A DNA stretch of 64,000 nt from Zymoseptoria tritici IPO323 (GCF_000219625.1 NC_018209.1:496001-560000), one strand, 5' to 3'. Positions 31,301-40,509 are shown, counted from the stretch's first letter. Notes: generated by a model from the sequence alone, not told the origin. A program made the numbers and translations.

Positions 31301-33453
31301 CTTTCCCGCATGGAAGCGGTTTTTCATCGGTGACCCTCGTCGAATGGCTGAGCTTACGGCCCGTTGAATCGGATGCCGCCTGGTATACTGACACCACTCT
31401 CTCCAACGCTGTTATCACAGGTAGGGACAGCTTTCTCCAAGGCCATTTCTTTTGCTCTGCGACCACCATCTACAGGTGGTACCCTGTCTCTCGAGAGGGC
31501 CTGCAGAAACTGGCAGAAATGCAAGTAGCCATTCGCTCTTTCCGTCAATCCGGCGGACTGGCGGCTCATGGACTATGCTGGCCATGCCTGGCCATGCCGC
31601 ATGACACGAAGAAAGTCGTCCTGCCGTGGAACACTGGCTTTCACTGGATCGCTGTTGCAATCACTCCTAACTTCGAAACGCGAGTGGGGAAGATCGAAGT
31701 ATTCGACTCCTTGGCAGGTCGTGATACCAAGTTGTTGCAAAGGATCCTGCCAGTGTTCGCGGACATGATCGGATTACAGTATGCCTGGGAGCAGACATGG
31801 GTCGTCGTCATTCGGGATACCATGAAGCAGAACAACTGGGTCGATTGCGGGCCGCTCGCTGCACACAATTGCAGGAAACTGCTTTCTGGCGAAAATCCAA
31901 GCGACGATGTGTACAACCTGGTCGGCGTCGACAAGTTCTGTCGGAAACTGCGGTTTGATCTTCTGAAGGCGATGTATTCGCTGTTCTTCAACGAAGAAAT
32001 TGACGAACCACGATCGTACAATTCGATTGGCGAGCTGACAATCGTAGGAAACTCGACTAGCAGGCGACAGCTCATCTGCAATGTTCTGTCTGCTGCTGCC
32101 ACGCCAATGACGGCCGACGCCGTAACAGAAGCGATAGTCCGGAACCGAGGATCGCCGCTGGGTTCGCACGACACGCTGCAGGAAGAAGTGACCATACTCC
32201 TGTGCCTGACTCCAGCGATTTTCGGACTCGTTGACGATACGAAATGGAAAATCCGGTCTGACCAGGCTTCCAGTGTCGCAAAAGCCACTTCGGATGTCCA
32301 TCTCAAGCGGGACCCAGAGAAAGACTGGCAGCTCACAACGCTGGATCCAATCGATCGGCCGTTTGACTTGTATATCGTCATCATCAGGACCAGTGCTTAC
32401 GTCTCCAGGAAGAGTGCGAACAACAACCACGACGTCCGACCACGGGAGCTACTCGAGGCATACTGGCATCGGTTTGGGCAGACTCAGGATTTGCCGCAGC
32501 AATATGTGTACGAGGACGATCTGGATCTGAACGTTCCGATCTGGCACCCGTACTTTCGCGAAGCGAAGTCGAGCCGTAAATCCGTGGTACACGGCACTAC
32601 TGCTGAGGTCGCTGAGGTCCGCAGGATTTTCCAAGTGGCCAACGATAAAGCACTGGAGGTCGAAGGCAGACGGCCACGGGTACTGTTACTCGGCAACGGC
32701 TTTGATGGGCTAACCTCCAACAACGATACCTGGGCGGAACTGACAGAAGCGTACCCAGAACTGGACTTCAGCATCTCGCTCTCGCTGCCTAGGAGTATGT
32801 GTCCTCCGGGCCTGTTCCGCGACGTCGGTGGCGACGATAGGTATGGCCTCAACACCTGGGCGCACTACGAGGTCAAGCTGCTCGCCGCCGCGTGGAGCAA
32901 AGTCTCCAAGTTCGCGCTGGCAGACCGCACGCCGTCGTCCTGGAAAGCCCATCACGAACAGTTTGTATTCATCTGTCTGCTGATAGACTGCAAGAAACTG
33001 GACCACTCGCTCTGGTATAGACGCAAGATCTGGCCTATCGAGATCAAGCCAGCGGAGGAGAATCCTCGTGCGGTTCGTCTGCTGGATAATCGCAATCAGC
33101 AGGATCTGGAACGCTTGGCCGACCGGGAATGTGGGGTCTGCGGGACTGATACCAGCGAGCGCTGGTATAGGTTCCACGCCGACACGTTAGACGTCATGTG
33201 CACGAACTGCTTGCCCGAAGTGGAGTGCAGCAAGAACACTGCCGCAGCGGAGGAGGAGAATCGCGAGACGCCGTCTCGGCAGTCGTCGCCAGCCTTGAGT
33301 CTGGCTGCGAACGATGACGATATTTTTGCTAACATCCAGCAGAGTGAAAGACTGGTGACAGCGGCGGTCCTCCGAGCGAGGATCAAGAACGGCAGAAGGG
33401 CCAACGACGAGTTTGTGGTCGAGTCTGACGACGACGGCGAAGACATGGAGTAG
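28315..33453 (+). CDS. Hybrid-binding-domain / Ulp1-like protease fusion, 1712 aa
   Basis: An intronless frame read from the ATG at 28315 (context CACCATGAG). Residues 1-480 are disordered. Two copies of an RNase H1 N-terminal/viroplasmin (Cauli_VI) domain follow at about 494-556 (KIYCVKHGHHPGFY, then K-x-F-x-G) and 738-800 (HVLYRGAQPGFYY, then KGFRG), each with a short C/CxC tail. At about 1060-1230 lies a Ulp1/SENP-type C48 protease domain with a complete catalytic set: His1110 (FHWIAV), Asp1131 (VFDSL), Gln1172 and Cys1178 (VDCG), the Gln-Cys spacing being the same as in Ulp1. Near the C-terminus is a GATA-like finger, CxxC-x19-CxxC (1606-1632). The first domain binds RNA:DNA hybrid or dsRNA in RNase H1; the protease family removes SUMO or ubiquitin-like proteins. 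Combined function is inference. Confidence 0.8.
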   Translation: MSLPHIFSPSSGRASSQANGSGHGSAPIGSRSGVQNAATAALRRPLAPTQPRASGTAADVPPYVEEACPAPTGPVSRESMSRHDTTPRGLMSTGKRPRSVVFNSPVQPKKVKSARVADRFSLIFDRPPPPMTSFHQGVVATDTPLVSILKTVHHGAGHGPSLGDLIAQYKQDGGKQLRDARALMPQSLHAIANPRKQSSRMAGNMSSQRVAQAPVSATPAETPCKAPKLNESTTNILAGTGSLTPIIQRSAASEQVKSDNAPRVTTQHFQARKPMTAPGQSVPPMHSPAEAHRPVDAVSRSNEAGQLTEKQKAAVASFFARRPGQVTEQQKTTVDNCLARRAAAAAPEAEDDYLHVDTTPVKIDQAKPRQKDDASTPKGRNDRPAAEANLTATTQQRTVYQSGKAMQPLQPARPTMPTISQPAGPIMPAGFQSSRPTKPSPLRPTRPAMPTISQPATPRTPMYLQSSSPVVPVSAERLPLKWSLKATDVPFGSAKIYCVKHGHHPGFYFDMSTAWAQMKNFEGTQFDEFPQEDDVKLTSGNLEWAVQEAVVYMNMWGSTCSPHCSCKASNRGVPSTPVMREPAPPVPAKHNAANMMPAPPVRSHAAPLTMREPQAPITTGRNAANVMPAPPIRSYALEAKAFVSPLQQTPQAPSRAPSTTSSRHVDRTPEQNMPRSESPQGAYMTDASDLFVTPVRATPQKVVASVTPTASSPAPTEDSLGSGPRRWSLRLADIPTVSKKIHVLYRGAQPGFYYNQTEVNMQKKGFRGFVLKVFPEGKGSATWLSQHNRAQAVRDAVAFMNHDNVSCTYDCRGKCRVRASGSGALPEIEPKVEQDIMVHEESFAEQSVQGSVSERHDIPRHPSNGGESKSVSAVESNTGHQVKKATMPSVQGSASDASQKPPSQQSNDADDAVALVEKNGKLSYYNNLEFNRKHANVRREATARRQQELQTVARDGNDEFAAPLLQVMERFEQHDEGQRAVLGDEWYSKTGTYALPFPHGSGFSSVTLVEWLSLRPVESDAAWYTDTTLSNAVITGRDSFLQGHFFCSATTIYRWYPVSREGLQKLAEMQVAIRSFRQSGGLAAHGLCWPCLAMPHDTKKVVLPWNTGFHWIAVAITPNFETRVGKIEVFDSLAGRDTKLLQRILPVFADMIGLQYAWEQTWVVVIRDTMKQNNWVDCGPLAAHNCRKLLSGENPSDDVYNLVGVDKFCRKLRFDLLKAMYSLFFNEEIDEPRSYNSIGELTIVGNSTSRRQLICNVLSAAATPMTADAVTEAIVRNRGSPLGSHDTLQEEVTILLCLTPAIFGLVDDTKWKIRSDQASSVAKATSDVHLKRDPEKDWQLTTLDPIDRPFDLYIVIIRTSAYVSRKSANNNHDVRPRELLEAYWHRFGQTQDLPQQYVYEDDLDLNVPIWHPYFREAKSSRKSVVHGTTAEVAEVRRIFQVANDKALEVEGRRPRVLLLGNGFDGLTSNNDTWAELTEAYPELDFSISLSLPRSMCPPGLFRDVGGDDRYGLNTWAHYEVKLLAAAWSKVSKFALADRTPSSWKAHHEQFVFICLLIDCKKLDHSLWYRRKIWPIEIKPAEENPRAVRLLDNRNQQDLERLADRECGVCGTDTSERWYRFHADTLDVMCTNCLPEVECSKNTAAAEEENRETPSRQSSPALSLAANDDDIFANIQQSERLVTAAVLRARIKNGRRANDEFVVESDDDGEDME

Positions 33454-34700
33454 ACTCGATCGGAGCTTGTTAACTTGGTGACTGGAACGAACTCCCGGAG
33501 CGATCCTCGATTGCTGGCTGTGTGGGTGGTCTAGGCACTGGACCGACTAGAATCCTGGTGCGGAATCCTGGCTCCGGGTGATCGTCGATCGAACAGATGT
33601 TCGGGGTGGAGGTGGGGTTTGGAGGATATACGTGGGTACAGAGCTGGTTCTCTGACTCGGTTGGAAAGTGGGAAATTGTGTGGGCACAGAGGTAGTTCTC
33701 TCGCTCGGTTGGATTGGGGCGGAGGGATGTTTGTGAATTTTGGATGTTGGAAGATTGGGTAGTGATTCGGGTGGATTGTGTTGGTGTTGATGGCGGAGAT
33801 TGAATTGTTGGAGCTTGCATGTTCAGGAGTGGCAGATGTTGGAGGAAGAAAGACAAAGAGCCATTCAGTGCTCCTGGAACCAAGGCGGAATGAGGAAAAC
33901 CAAGAAAATCAAGAAAATCAAAACGAAAAAGCAAAGCGGAAAGGCGAGAAGCAAGGTGGACGGTTCAGGGAGCAGGATTTACGCGGGATGGATCAAGAAC
34001 AAGAACAGAAAGGAGGAAGGAATTTAGAGAGGGACAAATCGACTACAAGAAAAAGAAAAAGACAAGAACGAAGGACGGAGGACAAAAGAACGAAGGTCAG
34101 AGCAAAATGGAAAGGAGGTCAAATCACGACGCAAAGGGGGATGTTACGACTGGAGCAGGCAACAAGAACATCGGAGGAGTACAGATCGCAAAGCAAGAAA
34201 CAAAAACCAAAAGAGAAGAAACGCAGGATTGATGAGGCGTGGAGGGCGAGGCAGGACACAACAGGATTCACAGCGAACGGAAGAGAAAAGCACTTACAGA
34301 GAACAAGCCAGATAATGGAAGAGGAGGCGTCAAGGGGATGTCAAGCGATGGAGGGAGGAGTTTCAGCCGGAGTGGAGGAGGCATAAAATCAACATCGACA
34401 GATCAGGGATTGGCAGAGCAGGAGTGGTTTCGGAGGCCAGAGATATTGGGGAGAGCTGGGAGGAGCTCATTATTGAAGGGAATCCAGCAAGGCGCAGGAT
34501 GATCGTCGAGAAGAGGAGTTGAGGAGACGAGGAGGATCCGCCAACTTTGCAGAGGGAGAGATTGGACGATTTGATGGTAGTCTTGGAGAAGAAGGAGGTC
34601 GACCACGGAGGCGGGATTTGAGCAGCTGAGGAATTGCCGGTGTATTCGCAAAGGAACGAGTTGGCGGCCCAAGGAGCTGGCACTTGGAGGAGGATGGAGA
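33454..34700. other. G/T-rich then purine-rich non-coding stretch
   Basis: Downstream of the protease-fusion gene the plus strand is G/T-rich to about 33830 and then almost purine-only to about 34700. This parallels the DNA after the helicase gene. A 34-nt imperfect direct repeat lies at 33632-33665 and 33680-33713. A charged frame at 33778-34386 (Lys, Glu, Arg, Gln only) is best explained by base bias. I call no gene. Confidence 0.55.
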
Positions 34701-35192
34701 GAATCCAGAGGGCTATTGTCGCCTCGCTGGACGAGGACCGCGGTGCCTACAACTGCCACATTATCACAACCGGAGCCATCACAAGGAGTGTGGGACATTG
34801 AGCAGCCATGGCTCTACACCTTACCCTGCTGGCCTGAGCACACCGCACCGCCGCCATACTGCCACCACCTCAACTGGACCTCATCGATGCTGTCGACTGA
34901 GCTGAAGAGCTCACTCCCGTCGGGCCCGCCCCTTGTCACATGCCATGTTCCGGGAACAAGCGCTACTATGACCACGCCGCCGCCGCGGTCCCTGTCACGT
35001 GACAAAAAGTCAAGTGAATGCAACTATTGTCGTCGCCACCACCGCCACCACCACGCCGCTCCAGCCAAGCTGCCACCGCTGAGGCCACCCATCATCACAT
35101 GGGAGCGCATCCGTCAGCAGTCTGGCAATATCGCGATCCTTCGTCGCCACACACACCGACACCGCACATGAGACCGATGTGACGTGCACGAG
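34701..35192. other. C/A-rich region upstream of Hsp70
   Basis: Composition changes to C/A-rich with CCACCACCGCC-type low-complexity stretches. Open frames here have biased composition and no recognisable product. Distal promoter DNA of the Hsp70 gene is the likely content. Confidence 0.4.
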
Positions 35193-35214
35193 GAAGCTTC
35201 GAGAATTTCTCGAA
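35193..35214 (+). promoter_or_regulatory. Heat shock element of the Hsp70 gene
   Basis: GAA and TTC units alternate in the pattern GAAnnTTCnnGAAnTTCnnGAA, containing a palindrome TTCGAGAA/TTCTCGAA. This fits a binding site for trimeric Hsf1, with one spacing of 1 instead of 2. It lies about 220 bp before the Hsp70 start codon. Confidence 0.75.
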
Positions 35215-35431
35215 GTGTCTAACCCCGCTGACGCATCAGCCAAGGCCAGGGCGGGAAGCTCTGCAAGCAGCATATCAACATTTTCCAGGCCGCTCCTTCT
35301 TTCCTTCCTGCACAAACACACATCCACCACTTCCTCACTCTTTGATACCCAACACTCAGCGCAGCTTCTTTGACACCCCAATTGCACGAGCAACACACTC
35401 CACACACACTTACGACACAACTACCTTCACC

Positions 35432-37438
35432 ATGGCACCAGCAATCGGTATCGACTTGGGTACGACCTACTCATGTGTGGGTATCTACAGAGATGACCGC
35501 ATTGAGATCATTGCCAACGACCAGGGTAACCGCACAACACCCTCGTTCGTCGCCTTCACCGACACCGAGCGCCTCATCGGTGACTCTGCAAAGAACCAAG
35601 TCGCCATGAACCCAGTCAACACAGTCTTCGACGCCAAGCGCCTGATCGGCCGGAAGTTCGACGATGCTGAGGTGCAGGCCGACATGAAGCACTTCCCATT
35701 CAAGGTCATCAACAAGGGTGGCAAGCCGGTGATGCAGGTCGAGTTCAAGGGCGAGGAGAAGCAGTTCACACCAGAGGAGATTTCATCAATGGTTCTTACC
35801 AAGATGCGCGAGACTGCGGAGGCATACCTTGGTGGCACCGTCAACAACGCCGTTGTGACTGTCCCAGCATACTTCAACGACTCGCAGCGTCAAGCAACCA
35901 AGGACGCTGGTCTCATTGCCGGCCTGAACGTCCTGCGCATCATCAACGAGCCTACCGCCGCTGCCATTGCCTACGGTCTCGACAAGAAGACTGAGGGCGA
36001 GCGCAACGTGCTCATCTTCGACTTGGGTGGTGGTACCTTCGATGTTTCCCTTCTCACCATTGAGGAGGGCATCTTCGAGGTGAAGTCCACTGCTGGAGAC
36101 ACTCATTTGGGAGGAGAGGACTTTGACAACCGCCTTGTCAACCACTTCGTTAACGAATTCAAGAGGAAGAATAAGAAGGCAAGTGACATTCCCTGTGTGC
36201 CCAATACCCACGAGACACATGCTAACTTTTCACAGGATCTCACATCCAACGCCCGCGCACTCCGCCGCCTGCGCACCGCTTGCGAGCGTGCGAAGCGCAC
36301 TCTCTCTTCCTCCGCACAGACCTCCATCGAGATCGACTCGCTCTACGAGGGTGTCGACTTCTACACCTCCATCACCCGTGCCCGCTTCGAGGAGCTGTGC
36401 CAGGACCTCTTCCGCTCCACCATGGAGCCCGTCGAGCGCACCCTCCGCGACGCCAAGATCGACAAGTCCTCCGTCCACGAGATCGTCTTGGTCGGTGGAT
36501 CCACCCGTATCCCCAAGGTCCAGAAGATGGTCTCCGACTTCTTCAACGGCAAGGAGCCCAACCGCTCCATCAACCCCGATGAGGCTGTCGCCTATGGTGC
36601 CGCCGTTCAGGCCGCCATTCTCTCCGGTGACACTTCCAGCAAGTCCACCAACGAGATCCTGCTCCTCGACGTCGCGCCGTTGTCTCTCGGTATCGAGACT
36701 GCTGGTGGTGTCATGACTCCTCTCATCAAGCGCAACACCACCATCCCCACCAAGAAGTCCGAGACTTTTTCGACCTTCTCCGACAACCAGCCCGGTGTGC
36801 TCATCCAGGTCTTCGAGGGCGAGCGTGCCCGCACGAAGGACAACAACCTCATGGGCAAGTTCGAGCTCACTGGTATCCCACCTGCTCCCCGCGGTGTTCC
36901 CCAGATCGAGGTCACCTTCGACCTTGACGCCAACGGCATCATGAACGTCTCCGCTCTCGAGAAGGGCACCGGCAAGACCAACAAGATTGTCATCACCAAC
37001 GACAAGGGCCGCTTGTCCAAGGAGGAGATTGAGCGCATGTTGGCTGAGGCCGAGAAGTACAAGGACGAGGATGAGGCCGAGTCTGCCCGCATCCAGGCCA
37101 AGAACGGCCTCGAGTCGTACGCCTACTCGCTCAAGAACACCCTCTCCGACTCCAAGGTCGACGAGAAGCTCGAGGCCGGCGACAAGGAGACTCTCAAGGC
37201 CAAGATCGATGAGACCGTCACTTGGCTCGACGACAACCAGACCGCCACCAAGGACGAGTACGAGAGCACCCAGAAGGACCTCGAGTCCGTCGCCAACCCC
37301 ATCATGATGAAGTTCTACGGTGGAGCTGAGGGCGGCATGCCCGGCGGTATGCCCGGCGGCGGCATGCCAGGTGGTGCTCCTGGTGGCGCCCCAGGTGCTG
37401 GTGGAGATGACGGCCCAACCGTCGAGGAGGTTGACTAA
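35432..37438 (+). CDS. Cytosolic Hsp70 chaperone (Ssa type)
   Basis: Exon 1 is 35432-36178 and exon 2 is 36236-37438, giving 649 residues. The start is CACCATGG. Visible Hsp70 signatures: [12 protein letters not shown] at the N-terminus, [25 protein letters not shown], a GGMPGG-rich tail and the C-terminal EEVD that binds TPR co-chaperones and marks cytosolic Hsp70. It folds nascent and stress-damaged proteins with Hsp40 and nucleotide-exchange partners. The frame stays open through a 57-bp segment (36179-36235) that interrupts the invariant KNKKDLTSN region. That segment begins GCAAGT, has a TGCTAAC branch site and ends ACAG, so it is a GC-AG intron. If retained it would add 19 residues. A heat shock element lies 220 bp upstream. 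Confidence 0.95.
   Translation: MAPAIGIDLGTTYSCVGIYRDDRIEIIANDQGNRTTPSFVAFTDTERLIGDSAKNQVAMNPVNTVFDAKRLIGRKFDDAEVQADMKHFPFKVINKGGKPVMQVEFKGEEKQFTPEEISSMVLTKMRETAEAYLGGTVNNAVVTVPAYFNDSQRQATKDAGLIAGLNVLRIINEPTAAAIAYGLDKKTEGERNVLIFDLGGGTFDVSLLTIEEGIFEVKSTAGDTHLGGEDFDNRLVNHFVNEFKRKNKKASDIPCVPNTHETHANFSQDLTSNARALRRLRTACERAKRTLSSSAQTSIEIDSLYEGVDFYTSITRARFEELCQDLFRSTMEPVERTLRDAKIDKSSVHEIVLVGGSTRIPKVQKMVSDFFNGKEPNRSINPDEAVAYGAAVQAAILSGDTSSKSTNEILLLDVAPLSLGIETAGGVMTPLIKRNTTIPTKKSETFSTFSDNQPGVLIQVFEGERARTKDNNLMGKFELTGIPPAPRGVPQIEVTFDLDANGIMNVSALEKGTGKTNKIVITNDKGRLSKEEIERMLAEAEKYKDEDEAESARIQAKNGLESYAYSLKNTLSDSKVDEKLEAGDKETLKAKIDETVTWLDDNQTATKDEYESTQKDLESVANPIMMKFYGGAEGGMPGGMPGGGMPGGAPGGAPGAGGDDGPTVEEVD
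36179..36235 (+). other. GC-AG intron in the Hsp70 gene
   Basis: 57 bp, phase 0, GCAAGT donor, TGCTAACT branch site 10 nt before ACAG. Its length is divisible by three and it contains no in-frame stop, so retention would be silent to nonsense-mediated decay. Confidence 0.85.
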
Positions 37439-38654
37439 ATGTCTTCGCCTTGATGCGGTTCGGTTCGAAGTCTTCCTTCTTGCTCTCTCCAGCATGGTAG
37501 CACGGCGTTTCACAAAAGGGTTTAGAGATGTTTTGTTTTTGCATGGGACTTCACCACGATGCTTATGATGGGATGGAAAAGCATCCAGCTGTAACGTAGC
37601 TCAGTTGACCTCGACAGAGGTAGCTTCAATCAAAGAATGTTCGAAAAATTGTCTTGTGCCTGCTGTCTCATGTTTTCGCGAATGTGGTCCGTCGTTGTCT
37701 TCTCTCGATGAGCTTTGGACAAGGTCTCGTTGCCATGTTGCCACATGAAATACCATTGCCATGGCCCAAGATGTTGGCGTGTCACATACGTTACGGGCAC
37801 GCCTCAAAACCCGTGCAAGATAACTTACATGCACGTGTACAGGTACGCTCCCCGAACAGCTTAGAAGAATGTATCGGTCAGCTATCATGGCACTGTCATT
37901 CATGGTACATGGCCGTGTCCACAACATGTGTTGGTAACTTACGGTGACGGCTAAATAATACTGCAGGTAGTCGACATGTACGCTTAAAGAGCGGCACAGA
38001 TAACTTGCCGCGACGATACCGCTCCGTGACGGAACGACCGGCGGCGTCCAGAGTGTAGTCGTCGTCTCGCGAGAGGAAGACCGCTTCCTTGCAACGTAGG
38101 GAGGCATCTTACCACTGCGGGCGTTAAAAGTCCACCATGATTCGCTCGTGAGCGCTGTCCGTCTGCTCCGTCGCTCAGGTGGACGATGATGATTTTCGTT
38201 CTCCGGGCACCGTACTCACGCAGAGAGCGTTCGATGCACTGTACGTGTGGACGCCATGCTGCAAGTCAAACGGGACAGGATGAAGCGAGTGGGACTGTTT
38301 GTACAGCAGTCATTGTATTGATGTCGTAGAGTGTGTCGAAGTGCGTTATCCCAACTCTGCAAACGCCCCTGGAAAGCGGGCGCAAAAAACAATCTCCATG
38401 GCCGAGCTTCCATCACTACAAGCTGGAAGAGGAAACCCAAAGAGCGAACATGGTCGGATCTCCCGGATATATGATTTCTTAAGCTGCTGCGATACAGAGG
38501 AGAGTGCTGTGATCACAATATTCCTACATCGGCAGCATCGAGATCAGCAAAAGGACCCTTATCGCACACACACACGTCCGGCATGGAGTGGTTGGGAGGC
38601 AACGACAAGACTTACATTGCGATCGATGCACTGCTCTTTCCATCGACAGCACCT
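37439..38654. other. Intergenic, no supported gene
   Basis: Hsp70 3' region and about 1 kb of unique sequence. A minus-strand frame at 37601-38107 is open for 168 codons but has no recognisable character and no splice partner; I leave it uncalled. Confidence 0.4.
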
Positions 38655-39011
38655 CTAGATGCAAACACAACTCTCGCCCTGGCAATCACAGAGTGCGTTG
38701 CCAGGGCACCAACCAGACTGTTGGTGGGTGCACGGAGCTGTAAGATGTTAGTATCGATCAATTGATTGCTTTAGACCTCGTAGGCACGCTCGCAACATAC
38801 TATGACACCTTGGGTATTGCCCGTCCTGAAGGCAGTCGGTCGAGGGGTAGTTGCAGCAATGGTTACCGTGACCGCAGACATCTATTCTAAGAGTTAGTAA
38901 CTAGTAGAACAGAGAAACACGATCGTATAGCATACCGCCGATGCCGAGGCACTTAGCCTGTACAGCCACCGCGAAGGCGAAAGCGAGGAGGAATTGAGGA
39001 ACGGAGGGCAT
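38655..39011 (-). CDS. Secreted 12-cysteine protein A, 79 aa
   Basis: Three exons (38936-39011, 38801-38881, 38655-38737) with introns of 54 and 63 bp. Both introns have exact TACTAAC branch sites, and both exon junctions are in phase 1. The product is 79 residues: a signal peptide of about 19 residues (MPSVPQFLLAFAFAVAVQA), then a mature part with 12 cysteines spaced C-x6-C-x5-CC-x6-C-x8-C-x3-C-x7-C-x5-C-x-C-x4-C-x-C. The first six cysteines have knottin-like spacing. The neighbour at 40039-40418 is a paralog with the same exon structure and cysteine pattern. Candidate effector or antimicrobial protein; neither is shown by the sequence. The gene model is supported by exact conservation of intron positions between the two copies. 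Confidence 0.8.
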
Positions 39012-39120
39012 CTTCGTAGGTATCAAAGGGCAATGTATCCGGCAATAGGTGGACGGATGTGTTGGAGGATAATCGATGTGGTGGGCGGCTGCGTCAATTT
39101 TGGCTAGGAGAGAGGGTCGG

Positions 39121-39225
39121 AGACGGAAGTGGGAGGAAGAAAAGAGGAAGTGGACGAAGGAGAAAGAAGTGTAATAAGTAAGAAGGAGCGAGGCCGGAAG
39201 CCCGCGTTACGGAACAGGCCTGGAA
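39121..39225. repeat. Upstream part of a duplicated segment (copy A)
   Basis: GA-rich sequence ending in ACAGGCCTGGA is repeated with about 80% identity at 40510-40614. Together with the genes, each duplicated unit is about 580 bp and the two are offset by about 1.39 kb. Confidence 0.7.
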
Positions 39226-40038
39226 GGGAACGGCGTGCGGACCGGACAGGGTGTTGGCTGTTGGGTGTGGACAATAATAGAGCACGAGCAGGGTTACTGT
39301 CCCCGACGAATCCGAGCAACTGCGAATTCTCAAACCTGCCAAAATGTGCCCAAACAGGGCAAAAGAGACTCCATCGACTGGGACACTCAAGCGGCCGTGG
39401 GGTCCAGACGTGACCACGAATTTCAACGGACTCGTTCTTCACCAGACTCGTGCAGAGGACATCCATCCGGAAGACTTTCTCAATTCCAGAGGACACTCCG
39501 CTCATCTTTTGCATTCACCCAAACATACTCCGCACAGTCCGGACTCCGCCGCCCTTCACGAAGCGTCATCGACAACAGATTCATCTCATCCACGTCGGGC
39601 GCAAGCTCATCTCTTGCAGTCGCTCCCGCCACGTCCGAAGCCGAGTGAAATCCATATCCATCGTTCTCCTTCATAAGGCTCGCGAGTGTCCAGAAAGGCG
39701 GATCTCGGTTAGGACCATCTCCACCTCCAAGACCGACCCGCTTAAAGAATGTCCTCCTAGGATATCGACCTTTTAGTCAAGCGAGATATGATTGCTAGTC
39801 CAAGAAGAAAGAAGGTAACGGCACCGTCGAGGATTTTAACGAGAGCGGGCTATATAAGTCTCAGCCCGATACGGTCAGTGGCTGCGCTTACACATCTCCA
39901 TGCTACATCTAGACGTTTAGCCGCCTACGGTGGACAAGACGGGATGAATGGAGTGGAAAGATCTTGTACGAGAGCAGCGTAGAGGCAATGGGGATTGACA
40001 CAACTTTTTCATCCACGGAAACGTTCTACCTCCAAGGT
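39226..40038. other. Intergenic between duplicated secreted genes
   Basis: About 800 bp without a supported gene. The segment between the two copies is not itself duplicated. Confidence 0.4.
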
Positions 40039-40418
40039 TCATTTTTTGACGCAGTGACAACCTTTCGAGCAATCGCAGCGTTGCCCATGGTGGCACCAAC
40101 CATAGGTCCCGCCGTCGTCGTAGCCTTCGGCGCACGCAGCTGCAAAGATGTTAGTATCGATCGATTGATTGCTTTACCCCTCGTGGGCGCGGCAACATAC
40201 TGTGACACCTTTTGTGAGGCCCGTCCTGGAAGCAATCCAAGCCGGGGCTGCCGCAGCAGTTATCGGCCGAAGCGCAGATGTCTACAAGAATTAGCGACTG
40301 GTAGGACAGAGCAACAGGTATCGTATGGCGTACCGTTTACATTGCCGTTGGAGACGCACTTGGCCTGTACGGCAACCGCGAAGGCGCAAGCGAGGAGGCC
40401 TTGAAGAATGGATCGCAT
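40039..40418 (-). CDS. Secreted 12-cysteine protein B, 88 aa
   Basis: Three exons (40334-40418, 40201-40281, 40039-40139), introns of 52 and 61 bp, same phases as copy A. The product is 88 residues with a signal peptide (MRSILQGLLACAFAVAVQA). The mature part has 12 cysteines: C-x9-C-x5-CC-x6-C-x8-C-x3-C-x12-C-x5-C-x-C-x3-C-x-C. Exon 2 is the best conserved part (CFQDG...RCHTAC against CLQDG...RCHTPC in A). Exon 3 differs at nearly all positions except the cysteines and GWC. Intron 2 is strikingly similar between the copies. The pair arose by tandem duplication of a unit of about 580 bp. Function unknown; secretion is the only firm prediction. Confidence 0.8.
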
Positions 40419-40509
40419 CTTAGTTGATGTAATCGGCGACAGGTGGAAGAATTTGTTGGATGGTATTCGATGTAGTGGGCGGCTGCGTTGATCTTGGCCA
40501 GGGGGGAAT

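Noticed and set aside
28270..33453. The protease-fusion gene as part of a DNA transposon or caulimovirus-like element
   Set aside because: C48 proteases and viroplasmin-type domains also occur in mobile elements and viruses, but I see no transposase, reverse transcriptase, terminal inverted repeats or target-site duplication around this gene.
33778..34386. Frame of 202 codons encoding a Lys/Glu/Arg/Gln-rich protein
   Set aside because: The DNA is almost pure purine, so stops are rare and charged residues follow automatically. No Kozak context, domain or splice partner.
36230..37513. Open minus-strand frame of 427 codons opposite Hsp70
   Set aside because: Long antisense frames are a known result of Hsp70 codon bias. 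The product is repetitive Gly/Leu/Val/Asp text mirroring the sense codons, with no start context or promoter.
37601..38107. Minus-strand frame of 168 codons downstream of Hsp70
   Set aside because: No family, no signal peptide, no conserved motif and no plausible intron partner. Length alone is not enough in DNA of this GC content.
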